Shown here piece by piece: positions 24,511-33,104 of a stretch of 64,000 bases of DNA. The stretch lies in contig CAZSIV010000008.1 in assembly GCA_964607135.1 (NCBI GenBank), forward strand, positions 1 through 64,000, given 5' to 3'. Origin of the DNA: Metaruminococcus_A sp964607135. Its GTDB lineage: Bacteria; Bacillota; Clostridia; Oscillospirales; Ruminococcaceae. The number at the start of each line of letters is the position of its first letter. The first letter of the stretch is position 1. The notes below the pieces were generated by a model. That model ran no database searches and was not told the DNA's origin. It worked only from the letters and a program-made list of their open reading frames with translations. Both the position numbers and the translations under genes were made by a program.

Positions 24511-25743
24511 ATGGCGAAATTCAAGATGACCCGGCTCGAAAAAAACTGGGTCAAATACGACGTGGGCAACTCCGCGCTCGTCCTTCTTTCCTCCAGCGTG
24601 ATCCCGATTTATTTTGCAAACCTTGCCGGGAACGACGGGCAGGCGATGATCTACTGGGGTTACGGCGAGTCGATCGCATCCCTGGTCGCGGCGCTCTTGA
24701 TGCCCCATTTGGGCTCGATTGCCGACTACAAGGGAAACAAAATTCGGTTCTTCGTCTCCTTTTTCGGATTGGGCGTTCTGGCAACCCTGGCGCTGGGGCT
24801 GTCGATCTCCTGGCTCGTCTTTCTGGCGGTCTATATCCTCGCTTCGATCGGGTTAAACTCCAGCATCGTGTTTTACGACTCCATGCTGACCGACGTCACC
24901 GAGGACGGCCGGATGGACCAGGTCTCTTCCTTCGGCTATGCGATGGGGTATATCGGCAGCTGCGCCCCCTTCTTAGTCTGCATCGGGCTGATCCTGTTCG
25001 GGGACAAGGTCGGGCTGACCGGCTACCTGCCCACCCAGATTTCCTTTGTCATCACGGCGGTCTGGTGGCTTATTTTTACCATCCCCCTCGTGCGGGACTA
25101 CAAACAGCGCTATTATAAGGAAAAGGAGCCCCATCTTTTCCGGAACACCTTCCGGCGCCTGGGCGGGACGATGAAAAAAATTTCCCATGACAAGGCGGTC
25201 TTGTACTTCATCCTCGCCTACTTTTTCTATATCGACGGCGTGCACACCATCATCAAGATGGCGACCAGCTACGGGACGGCGCTGGGGATTGATTCCACCC
25301 AGCTGATCCTGGCCCTTTTGGTGACCCAGGTGGTCGCCTTCCCGAGCGCGATCCTCTACGGGCGGCTCGCCGCAAAGTACCGCACCCGCCTGATGCTCGG
25401 GATTTCGATCGCGGCCTATTTCGCCATCACGGTCTTCGCCGCCTTTTTCTTAAAGACCGCGCTGGAGTTCTGGATCCTCGCGGTGGCTGTCGGATTGTTC
25501 CAGGGCGGCATCCAGGCGCTTTCCCGCTCTTACTTCGGCCGCTTGATCCCCAAGGAAAACTCCAATGAGTTTTTCGGGTTTTTCGACGTGTTCGGAAAGT
25601 ACGCCGCGGTCATCGGCACCGCGCTGGTCAGCGGGATCACCCACCTGACCGGCAGAAGCGAATTCGGTGTGCTTTCGATTGCCCTGCTGTTTATCGTCGG
25701 ATTCATCCTGCTGCGGATGGTTCCGAAAAACGCGGCGGACTGA
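24511..25743 (+). CDS. MFS transporter of the UMF1 family
   Basis: About 410 residues with twelve membrane helices. The N-terminal LEKNWVKYDVGNSALVLLSS and the loop GSIADYKGNKI are hallmarks of the UMF1 (Atg22-like) group. FYDSMLTDVTEDGRMDQVSS and GIQALSRSYFGRLIPKENSN occur at the family positions. Substrates of bacterial UMF1 proteins are not established. ATG 24511 fits the AAGGCGG site better than GTG 24499. A flavodoxin-like gene follows 28 bp later. Confidence 0.9.
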   Translation: MAKFKMTRLEKNWVKYDVGNSALVLLSSSVIPIYFANLAGNDGQAMIYWGYGESIASLVAALLMPHLGSIADYKGNKIRFFVSFFGLGVLATLALGLSISWLVFLAVYILASIGLNSSIVFYDSMLTDVTEDGRMDQVSSFGYAMGYIGSCAPFLVCIGLILFGDKVGLTGYLPTQISFVITAVWWLIFTIPLVRDYKQRYYKEKEPHLFRNTFRRLGGTMKKISHDKAVLYFILAYFFYIDGVHTIIKMATSYGTALGIDSTQLILALLVTQVVAFPSAILYGRLAAKYRTRLMLGISIAAYFAITVFAAFFLKTALEFWILAVAVGLFQGGIQALSRSYFGRLIPKENSNEFFGFFDVFGKYAAVIGTALVSGITHLTGRSEFGVLSIALLFIVGFILLRMVPKNAAD

Positions 25744-25771
25744 TATCGGATACAAAAAGGAGATGCTGTAT

Positions 25772-26272
25772 TTGAAAACGCTGATTGTCTTTGTCACCAA
25801 AAACGGGACGACGGAGGAGTGCGCCCAGCGGCTGAAAGAGCTTTTGGGGAAAAAGGACACCGACCTGCTCAACCTCCGCGTCCAGAAGCTCCCCGACTTT
25901 GAACAATACGACTGCATCGTTTTGGGCAGCTATATCCATTACGGGCGGATCGGCAAGCGGCTGCGGCATTTTGCCGCGCTCCACAGGGAGATGCTGCTCG
26001 AAAAGAAGCTCGGGATATACCTCTGTAAAGGCTTCCCGATCGACCGGAAGGATCCGTTTGAGGAGAATTTCCGCAAAAAGATACGCAGACACGCCGTTGT
26101 TTTGGACTGCTTCGGCGGGCTGCTCAACCCTGCCAAGCTGAAGGGGAAGGAGAAAAAGCTCGCCAGCATGGTTTTGGATGCCTCCGCAGCGCAGCATCTG
26201 GATGCACCTCATCTTTATGACGAACGGATCGAGCGGTTCGCGAAAGCCCTTTTGGACGGGGCGGATTCCTAA
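25772..26272 (+). CDS. Flavodoxin-domain protein (HemG-like)
   Basis: 166 residues starting KTLIVFVTKNGTTEECAQRL, the phosphate-binding loop of flavodoxins (T-x-N-G-T-T). CIVLGSYIHYGRIGKRLRHF then matches the protoporphyrinogen-oxidase-like (HemG/PgdH) subgroup, as does LGIYLCKG. TTG 25772 is chosen because AAAGGAG lies 8 nt upstream, whereas ATG 25763 directly touches the ribosome-binding site. It probably binds FMN and reduces a quinone-linked or small-molecule acceptor. Confidence 0.85.
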   Translation: MKTLIVFVTKNGTTEECAQRLKELLGKKDTDLLNLRVQKLPDFEQYDCIVLGSYIHYGRIGKRLRHFAALHREMLLEKKLGIYLCKGFPIDRKDPFEENFRKKIRRHAVVLDCFGGLLNPAKLKGKEKKLASMVLDASAAQHLDAPHLYDERIERFAKALLDGADS

Positions 26273-26450
26273 ATCAAAAGGTTCTGCGCTTTCTCCCCGC
26301 AAGGGGTTTGGGGGCTTAGACGAAACCGACAGGGCGCCCGGCGGTTCAAGGCTGCCGCGAAATCCTATTATTGTATTCTAATTGCCTTATCATAAAACTA
26401 CAAAGAAAGGGCGGAATCAGGGACAAACCCGTACCGCGGAAGGGATTGTT

Positions 26451-28652
26451 ATGCGTTTATCGAGCACAGAAGTTTATCTAGAATTTGACGGAAGAGGAAA
26501 TTTGCTCCGTTTGGAGCATCCAAAGACCGGCAGAAATTATCTGGCGGACGGGGGCTGTGAGCTGTTCCGGCTGACCCTGGTCGAGACCTATGAGGGGAAG
26601 GTGCTCCCCGGCGAACTCCGGCTGACGCCGGAGACGGCCGAACAGGTGGAGCTGTCCCGGGAAGAGGACGGCCTGCTGCTCGCCTTTTCCCGGCTGGACG
26701 GGCTGGAGATCGACGTCGCCGCCCAGGTTTCCCTTCAAGGGGAAAAGGCTGTTTGGACGCTGCGGGTGGAGAACCGCACCGATTTTGCAGTCAGGCAGAT
26801 CGAGTACCCGTGGTTTCTTTTCCGCACCCCTTTGGGCGACGCCCCGGAGACGGAGCGGATTCTCCTTCCGAAGCAGGACGGCATCCTGCTGGGGAACCCC
26901 TTCCTCTACCCTTGGCAAAAGAACCCGGACGGCGTACAGGAGGAGCGGTACTGGTACCCCGGCGAGGGGCGGCAGTGGCCCCGCAACCTTTCGGTTCAGA
27001 TGACTGCCTACTACGATGAAGAGGGTGGAATCCTCCTTTATACGGCCGACCCGGAAGGCCATCCGAAACGGCTGGGGCCGGTTCTGCGGGAGGAGGGCCG
27101 GGTCGATTTCGCCCCGGTTCATCTCCGTCCCGAAATCGGAGGGGAGAGCTTTTCCCTGGAATATCCGGTCGTCACCCGCTTTTTCACCGGAGACTGGCAG
27201 GACGCCGCGCTCGCCTACCGGGAGTGGGCCGAAACCGCCCCCTGGTGCGCAAAGACGGTAGCGGAGCGGGACGAGATTCCAGACTGGGTGAAGCAGGGCG
27301 CTTTTTTCCTCAGCTTCCGCCTCCGCTATCAGAAGGGCGGGGAACGGTTTTTGGAGGAAGTGCCGGCCTTTGTCCGAAGCTGGCAGGAACGGCTGAATAT
27401 GCCGGTCGTCGCCATGATGTGCGGCTGGGAAAAGGTGGGAGAATGGGCTGGGCCCGATTATTTCCCGCCCTATGGCGGAGACAGCCGGTTTGCAGAGATG
27501 TGCCGGGCGCTGAAAGAGGACGGGAACCGCGCCTTTCCCTTCGGGCTGTCGGGGCTCAAGCTTTTGATCCGGCGCCATCAGCCCAAATCGGGGGAGCAGC
27601 CTCATTTGGCGATCGATTACGACGCCCGGAAACGTTTCCGGGAGGAGTGGATTCATGCCGCCGCCCTCGACCCGAACGGCGTGCCCTACATGGATTCCAA
27701 CCTGGATGAGTGGGACGGCGTCCACGCCTACGCCTGCCCGGCCTCCGGCCAGGCGATGGAGCAGCTCTGCGGCGCTTCCTTAAAGATGTTAAACGACTAC
27801 GGCGTCACCGTCCAGCAGGCCGACCAGGTGCTGGGCGGGGGAACCCCCTGCTGCTACAGCACCGAGCACGGGCATCCGCAGGGATGGGGCCTGTGGCAGA
27901 TTCAGGCGCTTCGGAAGATCTACGATGAGACTCGCCGGCGCTGCAAGGAGATCGATCCTGATTTTGCCCTTTCGGAGGAGTGGATTTCCGAGCCCTTTAT
28001 CCAGCACCTCGACCTCTACCACGCCCGCAATTACGACAAACCGCAGGGCGGGTTGGAGGCCGTGCCGCTCTTCTCTTTCCTCTACCACCAGAATCTTCCC
28101 TGCTATGCGGGCGACTGGACGCCCTTCCACCCCACCAACATGAGCGGGGTGCATTTCCACGGCTGGAATTTCGTCTGCGGGAATCTGCCGGCCGGCTCGC
28201 CGATCGACATGCTGGGGGAATTCGAAAACCATCCGCTGGAGGATGCCGACCCTAAAATCCTGGAGATGGCGGTTCACGCCTGTGCCGCTTTCAAAAAGCA
28301 CACCGATTTCCTTGTGGAAGGGAAAATACTTCCCTCTGCGCCGCTGGACGTCCCCAAAATCTCGATGACCATCAAAGGGCTCGACTTCGGCTGTCCCCGC
28401 ACGGAAATCGAACTGCCGTCGGTTCTCCACATGTTCTGGGAAGCGCCGGATGGCAGGCGGGCCTGCGCCCTTGCGAACATTGCGGAAGAGCCGCTCTGCT
28501 TTACCCTGCCCCTCGCCGGGTATCACAGGGGGGCGAAAACGGCACGGGGGGAATACAACGGCGGCGAACGGTTGGAAACGTTCCCTGTGGACGCGGAAGG
28601 ATGCGTCGCGCTGAAGCTTGCGCCCCGCGATGCGCTGTTCCTTTTGATCTAA
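26451..28652 (+). CDS. Large DUF6259-like putative glycoside hydrolase
   Basis: About 733 residues, cytoplasmic (no signal peptide). The N-terminal 250 residues are beta-rich (LSSTEVYLEFDGRGNLLRLE, a galactose-mutarotase-like sandwich). The middle resembles a TIM barrel: MPVVAMMCGWEKVGEWAGPDYFPPYGG, then YMDSNLDEWDGVHAYACPA, then SEEWISEPF and LPCYAGDWTPFHP. The C-terminal part is a small beta domain. The acidic residues in DEWDG and SEEW are candidate catalytic groups. This layout fits proteins annotated DUF6259 and other uncharacterised GH-like families. A GH3 enzyme follows 167 bp later. ATG 26451 follows GGAAGGGA. Confidence 0.7.
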   Translation: MRLSSTEVYLEFDGRGNLLRLEHPKTGRNYLADGGCELFRLTLVETYEGKVLPGELRLTPETAEQVELSREEDGLLLAFSRLDGLEIDVAAQVSLQGEKAVWTLRVENRTDFAVRQIEYPWFLFRTPLGDAPETERILLPKQDGILLGNPFLYPWQKNPDGVQEERYWYPGEGRQWPRNLSVQMTAYYDEEGGILLYTADPEGHPKRLGPVLREEGRVDFAPVHLRPEIGGESFSLEYPVVTRFFTGDWQDAALAYREWAETAPWCAKTVAERDEIPDWVKQGAFFLSFRLRYQKGGERFLEEVPAFVRSWQERLNMPVVAMMCGWEKVGEWAGPDYFPPYGGDSRFAEMCRALKEDGNRAFPFGLSGLKLLIRRHQPKSGEQPHLAIDYDARKRFREEWIHAAALDPNGVPYMDSNLDEWDGVHAYACPASGQAMEQLCGASLKMLNDYGVTVQQADQVLGGGTPCCYSTEHGHPQGWGLWQIQALRKIYDETRRRCKEIDPDFALSEEWISEPFIQHLDLYHARNYDKPQGGLEAVPLFSFLYHQNLPCYAGDWTPFHPTNMSGVHFHGWNFVCGNLPAGSPIDMLGEFENHPLEDADPKILEMAVHACAAFKKHTDFLVEGKILPSAPLDVPKISMTIKGLDFGCPRTEIELPSVLHMFWEAPDGRRACALANIAEEPLCFTLPLAGYHRGAKTARGEYNGGERLETFPVDAEGCVALKLAPRDALFLLI

Positions 28653-28819
28653 CATGGTGTGAAATGCCACTCTGACTAAAAAGACGAGCGCCGCGGAGGA
28701 AATTCATGCAAAAGGTTAATTTTTTTGATTGTGCTTCCGTCCTGCGCTTTGCTATAATTGGAACCGGAACGGTCTGTCCCGCCTGGTTGGGCGGGCTGAA
28801 ATAAAGGAGGAATTGCAGT

Positions 28820-30949
28820 ATGAAACCGAAGTATTTGGATGAATCCCTTTCCGTCAAGGAACGCGCAAAAGATCTGGTCTCCCGGATGACGCTGGAAGAA
28901 AAGGCCTCTCAGCTCCGCTATGACGCACCGGCGATCGACCGGCTCGGCGTCCCGGCCTACAACTGGTGGAACGAGGCGCTGCACGGCGTCGCCCGCGCAG
29001 GAACCGCCACCGTCTTCCCGCAGGCGATCGGGATGGCGGCCATGTTCGACGAAGAGGGGCTCAAAGAGGTTGCGGATGTCATTTCGACCGAAGGCCGTGC
29101 GAAATACAATATGCAGAGCAAAAAAGGCGACCGCGATATCTACAAGGGCCTCACTTTCTGGAGCCCGAACGTCAATATCTTCCGCGATCCCCGCTGGGGC
29201 CGCGGCCATGAAACCTACGGGGAAGACCCCTACCTCACCAGCCGGCTCGGAGTCAAATTCGTCGAGGGCTTGCAGGGGGACGGCAAGGTGATGAAATCCG
29301 CCGCCTGCGCAAAGCACTTTGCGGTTCATTCCGGCCCGGAGGGGCTCCGCCACGAATTTGACGCGGTCTCTTCGGATAAAGACCTTTGGGAGACTTACCT
29401 CCCTGCTTTTGAGGCGCTGGTCAAGGAAGCGAAGGTCGAAAGCGTGATGGGCGCCTACAACCGCACCAACGGGGAGCCCTGCTGCGGGAGCAAGCTCCTT
29501 CTCCACGACATCCTCCGCGAAAAGTGGGGGTTCGACGGCCATGTCGTCTCCGACTGCTGGGCGATCCGCGACTTCCACACCAACCACAAGGTGACCGCGA
29601 CCGCGCCGGAATCCGCCGCCCTGGCGATGAAATGGGGCTGCGACGTCAACTGCGGCAACACCTACCTCCACATGCTCCAGGCCTATGAAGAGGGCCTCGT
29701 CACCGAGGAGCAGATCACGACCGCCTGCGAGCGGCTCTTTGTTACCCGGATGCGGCTCGGCATGTTCGACGAATCCACAGAGTTCGACAGCATCCCCTAC
29801 GAAGCGAACGACAGCAAGGAGCACGCGGCCGTCAACCTGAAAACCGCGGAAAAGTCGATGGTGCTGCTCAAAAACAACGGCGTTCTGCCGCTCGATAAGA
29901 GCAAGCTGAAAAGCATCGCGGTGATCGGCCCGAACGCCGACAGCCAGGAGATCCTCAAGGGGAACTACTCCGGCACCGCTTCGCGCTACGTCACCCTGCT
30001 GGAAGGGATTCGGGCTGCGGTCGGCGACGACACCCGCGTCTATTATTCCGAGGGCTGCCACCTCTTTAAAAACCGGGTTGAGGACCTGGGCCAGCCGAAT
30101 GACCGGATCGCCGAAGCGGTCGCGGTGGCGGAGCTCTCCGACGCCGTCATCCTCTGCCTCGGGCTCGACGCGACGATCGAGGGCGAGCAGGGCGACGCCG
30201 GGAACGCCTACGCCGCCGGCGACAAGATCACCCTCGATCTTTCCCCGGAGCAGGAAAAGCTGCTCGAAGAGGTTACCGCGGTGGGCAAGCCGACCATCCT
30301 CCTTCTCAGCACCGGTTCTGCGATGTCGGTCAACTACGCCGACGAGCACTGCGACGCGATCCTCCAGACCTGGTACCCGGGCGCGCTGGGCGGCGTCGCC
30401 GCGGCGAACATCCTGTTTGGAGAGGTCTCCCCGTCCGGCAGGCTTCCGGTCACCTTCTACCGCAGTGTGGAGGAGCTCCCGGAGTTCACCGACTACAGCA
30501 TGAAGAACCGCACCTACCGGTATATGGAGAAGGAAGCGCTTTACCCGTTTGGCTACGGCCTTTCCTACAGCAAGGCGGTTTATTCCGACCTGAAAGTCCC
30601 CACCTCTGTCGGCAGGGGCGATGATTTCACCGTCACCGTCACTGTCTCCAATACCGGGGCTTATGATATGGATGAGGTCATCCAGGTCTATATCAAAGAC
30701 CTCGAGTCCAAATACGCTGTCCGCAACCACAGCCTCTGCGCTTTCAAGCGCGTTTCGCTGAAAGCGGGCGAGAGCAAGACGGTTGAACTTCCTGTGAAAA
30801 ACGCGGCACTGACCGTGGTCGACGACCGCGGGGAGCGCTATGTCGACAGCGCGAAATTCACCCTCTTTGTCGGCGGAAGCCAGCCGGACGCCAGAAGCGC
30901 CGCGCTGGTCGGTTCAGCGCCTCTGTCCGCTGAGCTCGCGGTAAAATAG
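28820..30949 (+). CDS. GH3 beta-xylosidase/glucosidase-type hydrolase
   Basis: 709 residues with the full GH3 layout: TIM barrel (about 15-320), alpha/beta sandwich (about 340-590) and C-terminal fibronectin-III-like domain (about 610-695). YNWWNEALHGVARAG is the signature seen in GH3 xylosidases and arabinosidases. KHFAVHSGPEGLRH and the nucleophile Asp245 in VVSDCWAI are intact, and GLDATIEGEQGDA begins the region carrying the acid/base. There is no signal peptide, so it acts on imported xylo-oligosaccharides. A TATAAT at 28753-28758 marks a likely promoter, and ATAAAGGAGG precedes the ATG. It ends at a terminator (30961-30999). Confidence 0.95.
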   Translation: MKPKYLDESLSVKERAKDLVSRMTLEEKASQLRYDAPAIDRLGVPAYNWWNEALHGVARAGTATVFPQAIGMAAMFDEEGLKEVADVISTEGRAKYNMQSKKGDRDIYKGLTFWSPNVNIFRDPRWGRGHETYGEDPYLTSRLGVKFVEGLQGDGKVMKSAACAKHFAVHSGPEGLRHEFDAVSSDKDLWETYLPAFEALVKEAKVESVMGAYNRTNGEPCCGSKLLLHDILREKWGFDGHVVSDCWAIRDFHTNHKVTATAPESAALAMKWGCDVNCGNTYLHMLQAYEEGLVTEEQITTACERLFVTRMRLGMFDESTEFDSIPYEANDSKEHAAVNLKTAEKSMVLLKNNGVLPLDKSKLKSIAVIGPNADSQEILKGNYSGTASRYVTLLEGIRAAVGDDTRVYYSEGCHLFKNRVEDLGQPNDRIAEAVAVAELSDAVILCLGLDATIEGEQGDAGNAYAAGDKITLDLSPEQEKLLEEVTAVGKPTILLLSTGSAMSVNYADEHCDAILQTWYPGALGGVAAANILFGEVSPSGRLPVTFYRSVEELPEFTDYSMKNRTYRYMEKEALYPFGYGLSYSKAVYSDLKVPTSVGRGDDFTVTVTVSNTGAYDMDEVIQVYIKDLESKYAVRNHSLCAFKRVSLKAGESKTVELPVKNAALTVVDDRGERYVDSAKFTLFVGGSQPDARSAALVGSAPLSAELAVK

Positions 30950-30960
30950 ACTGTAAATTG

Positions 30961-30999
30961 AAACGCCGTTTGCCCATTCACCGGCAGACGGCGTTTTCT
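30961..30999 (+). terminator. Terminator of the GH3 gene
   Basis: AAACGCCGTTTGCC pairs with GGCAGACGGCGTTTT (one internal mismatch) over an 8-nt loop. Confidence 0.8.
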
Positions 31000-31119
31000 G
31001 CGCGGCGGCTTTTGACGGAAATGTTTGGGATCCCGGCCGCCGTGTGGTTGCTTCTGTCGTATCATAGCAATGGAATGAGCCCTCTCAATCAATAATGAAA
31101 CGGAAAGAAGGAATCAGCA

Positions 31120-31548
31120 ATGTATCAAGGGTATGGGCATACGGCAATCTGGGTCAAGGATATGGAGAAGTCGCTCCACTTTTATCTGGATATTTTAGGC
31201 TGCAAGCGGGCATTTTCGATGCCGCTCGACGGGCCGGGCACCGGCACGGAGTACCTTGCGGTTGCAAACGGCGCGTTCATCGAGCTTTTCTACGGCGGCA
31301 CCCCGCACGAATTTGAAAAGCCGGCCGAAGGGGAGCACTTCTGCGGCTTCTCCCACTTCTGCATCGTGGTGGACGACATGTTTAAATTCGTCGAAGAGGT
31401 CGAGGGGCGCGGGGGCGTTTTCCGCGTCAAACCGAAACGCGGCAGGGACGGGAACTGGCAGGCGTGGATGACCGACCCGGACGGGATCGAAATCGAATTC
31501 GTCCAGCTCGACCCCGGCTGCAAACAGCGCCAGGTCTATTTTGAATGA
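31120..31548 (+). CDS. VOC-family (glyoxalase-fold) protein 1
   Basis: 142 residues with two beta-alpha-beta-beta-beta modules of the VOC fold. YGHTAIWVKDMEKSLHFYLD has the first-strand His7. AFIELFYGG, FSHFCIVVDD and MTDPDGIEIEFVQL hold the other typical metal-binding positions (Glu, His, Glu). It is likely a lactoylglutathione-lyase-like or isomerase-type enzyme of unknown substrate. It is followed 18 bp later by a clear paralogue, so the pair is a tandem duplication in one operon. Confidence 0.9.
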   Translation: MYQGYGHTAIWVKDMEKSLHFYLDILGCKRAFSMPLDGPGTGTEYLAVANGAFIELFYGGTPHEFEKPAEGEHFCGFSHFCIVVDDMFKFVEEVEGRGGVFRVKPKRGRDGNWQAWMTDPDGIEIEFVQLDPGCKQRQVYFE

Positions 31549-32166
31549 GGAAGAGGGGAAATTGCTTTGATTAAGGGAATTGGCCACGTCGCATTCAAGG
31601 TGACGGAGATGGAGCGCTCGCTTCATTTTTACTGCGATATCCTGGGAGGGAAAAAGGCGTTTTCGATGGAGCGGGACGGAAAGCCGTGGATCCAGTATGT
31701 CGCGCTGGCGGACGGCGTTTTTATTGAGCTGTTCTATGACGGGACGCCCCGGACGGAAAACAACGACGACGAGCATCTGACCGGGTTCCTCCACACCTGC
31801 ATTGAGGTGGATGACATCAACGCCATCGCCGAGCAGGTCAAGAAAAACGGCGGGACGATGTTCGTTGAGCCGATGAAGGGCTGCGACAACAACTACCAGG
31901 CCTGGGTGATCGACCCGGACGGGAACCGGATCGAATTCATGCAGCTCGAGCCGGACTCCCCGCAGAGCACCTACCGGTTTTAGGAAGATAGAAAAAGGTT
32001 CAGCGAAGTCGTTCCGATCGATCCGCTGAACCTTTTTTCTGTTGTATTGCTTTTTGTTTTCCGTTTTCCGCGTAACGGGATTTCCCTCCCACAGCACCCT
32101 TTTTTTGGCGTTCCATTCCTTTTTCTGTTTTTTGCTCATCTTTTCATAGGGGATATAGCGTTCCAT
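31195..32166 (-). CDS. Small basic protein gene whose frame runs on antisense to the VOC pair
   Basis: ATG 32166 has an excellent ribosome-binding site (AAAGGAG, 7 nt). The first 45 residues, MERYIPYEKMSKKQKKEWNA and KKRVLWEGNPVTRKTENKKQ, look like a family of about 60-residue basic proteins common in Clostridia. After about residue 46 (near 32028) the frame enters the VOC terminator and then stays open, antisense to both VOC genes, until 31195. The rest of the predicted protein has no family features and is probably not functional. Either the natural stop was lost when the terminator arose or moved here, or transcription ends inside the gene. The true product is probably the short N-terminal part. 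Confidence 0.45.
   Translation of the reverse strand: MERYIPYEKMSKKQKKEWNAKKRVLWEGNPVTRKTENKKQYNRKKVQRIDRNDFAEPFSIFLKPVGALRGVRLELHEFDPVPVRVDHPGLVVVVAALHRLNEHRPAVFLDLLGDGVDVIHLNAGVEEPGQMLVVVVFRPGRPVIEQLNKNAVRQRDILDPRLSVPLHRKRLFPSQDIAVKMKRALHLRHLECDVANSLNQSNFPSSSFKIDLALFAAGVELDEFDFDPVRVGHPRLPVPVPAAFRFDAENAPAPLDLFDEFKHVVHHDAEVGEAAEVLPFGRLFKFVRGAAVEKLDERAVCNRKVLRAGARPVERHRKCPLAA
31567..31983 (+). CDS. VOC-family (glyoxalase-fold) protein 2
   Basis: 138 residues starting at TTG 31567 (GAGGGGAAATTGC upstream). Its sequence parallels its neighbour along its length: GHVAFKVTEMERSLHFYCD, VFIELFYDG, LHTCIEVDD and VIDPDGNRIEFMQLEP. The four metal-ligand positions are kept. The two genes share the SLHFY.DILG.K.AFSM pattern, proving recent common origin. 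They could form a heterodimer or have diverged in substrate. A strong terminator follows. Confidence 0.9.
   Translation: MIKGIGHVAFKVTEMERSLHFYCDILGGKKAFSMERDGKPWIQYVALADGVFIELFYDGTPRTENNDDEHLTGFLHTCIEVDDINAIAEQVKKNGGTMFVEPMKGCDNNYQAWVIDPDGNRIEFMQLEPDSPQSTYRF
31991..32039. terminator. Terminator after the VOC pair
   Basis: AAAAAGGTTCAGCG pairs with CGCTGAACCTTTTTT, an extended stem that can work on both strands. The minus-strand small gene reads straight through it. Confidence 0.8.
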
Positions 32167-32274
32167 ATGTTTCTCCTTTCGCCGCCGAAACTCCCCCCGG
32201 CTAACAGGGGGGTAATTCATCATAAGCGAAAACCGCAAAAAAGTCAACCTCCGGATTTTCCGGGGGTTGACCGT

Positions 32275-32601
32275 TTAATGGGTTCCGGGCAGTCCGGGAC
32301 GTTCGAGTAAATTAAAGGTATTGCGCTGTACGACGACGGGGAAACACTTTGGAAACAGGCTGATCACCCGCTCCTCCCCGCTGCCCGCCAGCGCGAATGT
32401 CACATCGTAATAATCGAAGACCTCGTTGTAGCGGACACTCTGTAAAAGGGGAAAGCCCTGGTCCAGATGCCGCACGACCGCTGTGGCATAGGCGGAGCAT
32501 ACGGCGGCCGGCTTTTCGTGCAGGCCGCAGAAAAAGACGACGAGCAGAACCGCCGCGGCAATTGCGAAGGAAAGGAGCTTCTTCCTGGTCTTCTTTTTCA
32601 T
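32275..32601 (-). CDS. Small membrane-anchored protein, paralogue 1
   Basis: 108 residues. A basic start (MKKKTRKK) is followed by one membrane helix (LLSFAIAAAVLLVVFFCGL, about 9-27) and an outside domain of about 80 residues. The segment AVVRHLDQGFPLLQSVRYNE, then FDYYDVTFAL, parallels LLTHHLDQGIMLYQSIRYEP and FDSFVVSF in the next gene, so the two are paralogues. The start at ATG 32601 follows GAGGGAGA. Function is unknown. It is the third gene of a four-gene cluster of tiny proteins (40 aa, 104 aa, 108 aa and the small basic protein). Confidence 0.75.
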   Translation of the reverse strand: MKKKTRKKLLSFAIAAAVLLVVFFCGLHEKPAAVCSAYATAVVRHLDQGFPLLQSVRYNEVFDYYDVTFALAGSGEERVISLFPKCFPVVVQRNTFNLLERPGLPGTH

Positions 32602-32670
32602 AGGAATCTCCCTCAATCAAAAGTAGAAATCGCAGGACAACAAAATGCAGAAACCCTATCGGCGCTCCGA

Positions 32671-32985
32671 TCAGGCCTGTCCGGGGCTCAGGGAATCATA
32701 CTGGACAAGGACGGGGAAGGGAGAGGTGCCGACCATGATCCGAACCTCTTCCCCCTTTTGGGAACGGAAGCTGACGACAAAGCTGTCGAAATGCGGCTCG
32801 TAGCGGATCGACTGATACAGCATGATTCCTTGATCCAAATGGTGGGTCAAAAGATAGACGGACGCAATATGGATTGCCAGCGGCTTTTGCAGCAGCCCGG
32901 TAACCGAAAGGAGAACCGTCAGCACAACGGTGATGGCGACGGAGAGCAGGAAGACCTTCATGTCTGTTTTCGATCGGAGTTTCAT
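32671..32985 (-). CDS. Small membrane-anchored protein, paralogue 2
   Basis: 104 residues: a short basic N-terminus (MKLRSKTD), one membrane helix (about 10-30) and an extracytoplasmic domain with HHLDQGIMLYQSIRYEPHFD. The sequence motif HLDQGxxLxQSxRY is shared with the downstream gene and was not matched to any family I know. Its ATG overlaps the stop of the 40-residue upstream gene (ATGA), so translation is coupled. The ribosome-binding site is GGAGGAAAG. Confidence 0.75.
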   Translation of the reverse strand: MKLRSKTDMKVFLLSVAITVVLTVLLSVTGLLQKPLAIHIASVYLLTHHLDQGIMLYQSIRYEPHFDSFVVSFRSQKGEEVRIMVGTSPFPVLVQYDSLSPGQA

Positions 32986-33104
32986 TGTCTTTCCTCCGGC
33001 TTAAAAGCGCGCTGTCTCATCCGGGTGCGAATCACCTTGAAAAAGCCGATCATCCAAAGCAGTGCCGGCAGGAATAAAGCGAACACCGTTACAAAGGAAT
33101 TCAT
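32982..33104 (-). CDS. 40-residue single-helix membrane protein
   Basis: ATG 33104 follows GAGAGAGGATAGAAT. The product, MNSFVTVFALFLPALLWMIG then FFKVIRTRMRQRAF, is one hydrophobic helix (about 5-24) with a basic cytoplasmic tail, and ends with TGA overlapping the next ATG. It heads the small-protein cluster. Its size and layout resemble the 40-residue protein at 45764, which lies behind a BceB permease. Such peptides often regulate a membrane partner (inference). Confidence 0.6.
   Translation of the reverse strand: MNSFVTVFALFLPALLWMIGFFKVIRTRMRQRAFKPEERQ

Noticed and set aside
28676..30730. 684-residue minus-strand frame over the GH3 gene
   Set aside because: Antisense shadow of a GC-rich gene. 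It has no family features and is opposite a complete GH3 enzyme.
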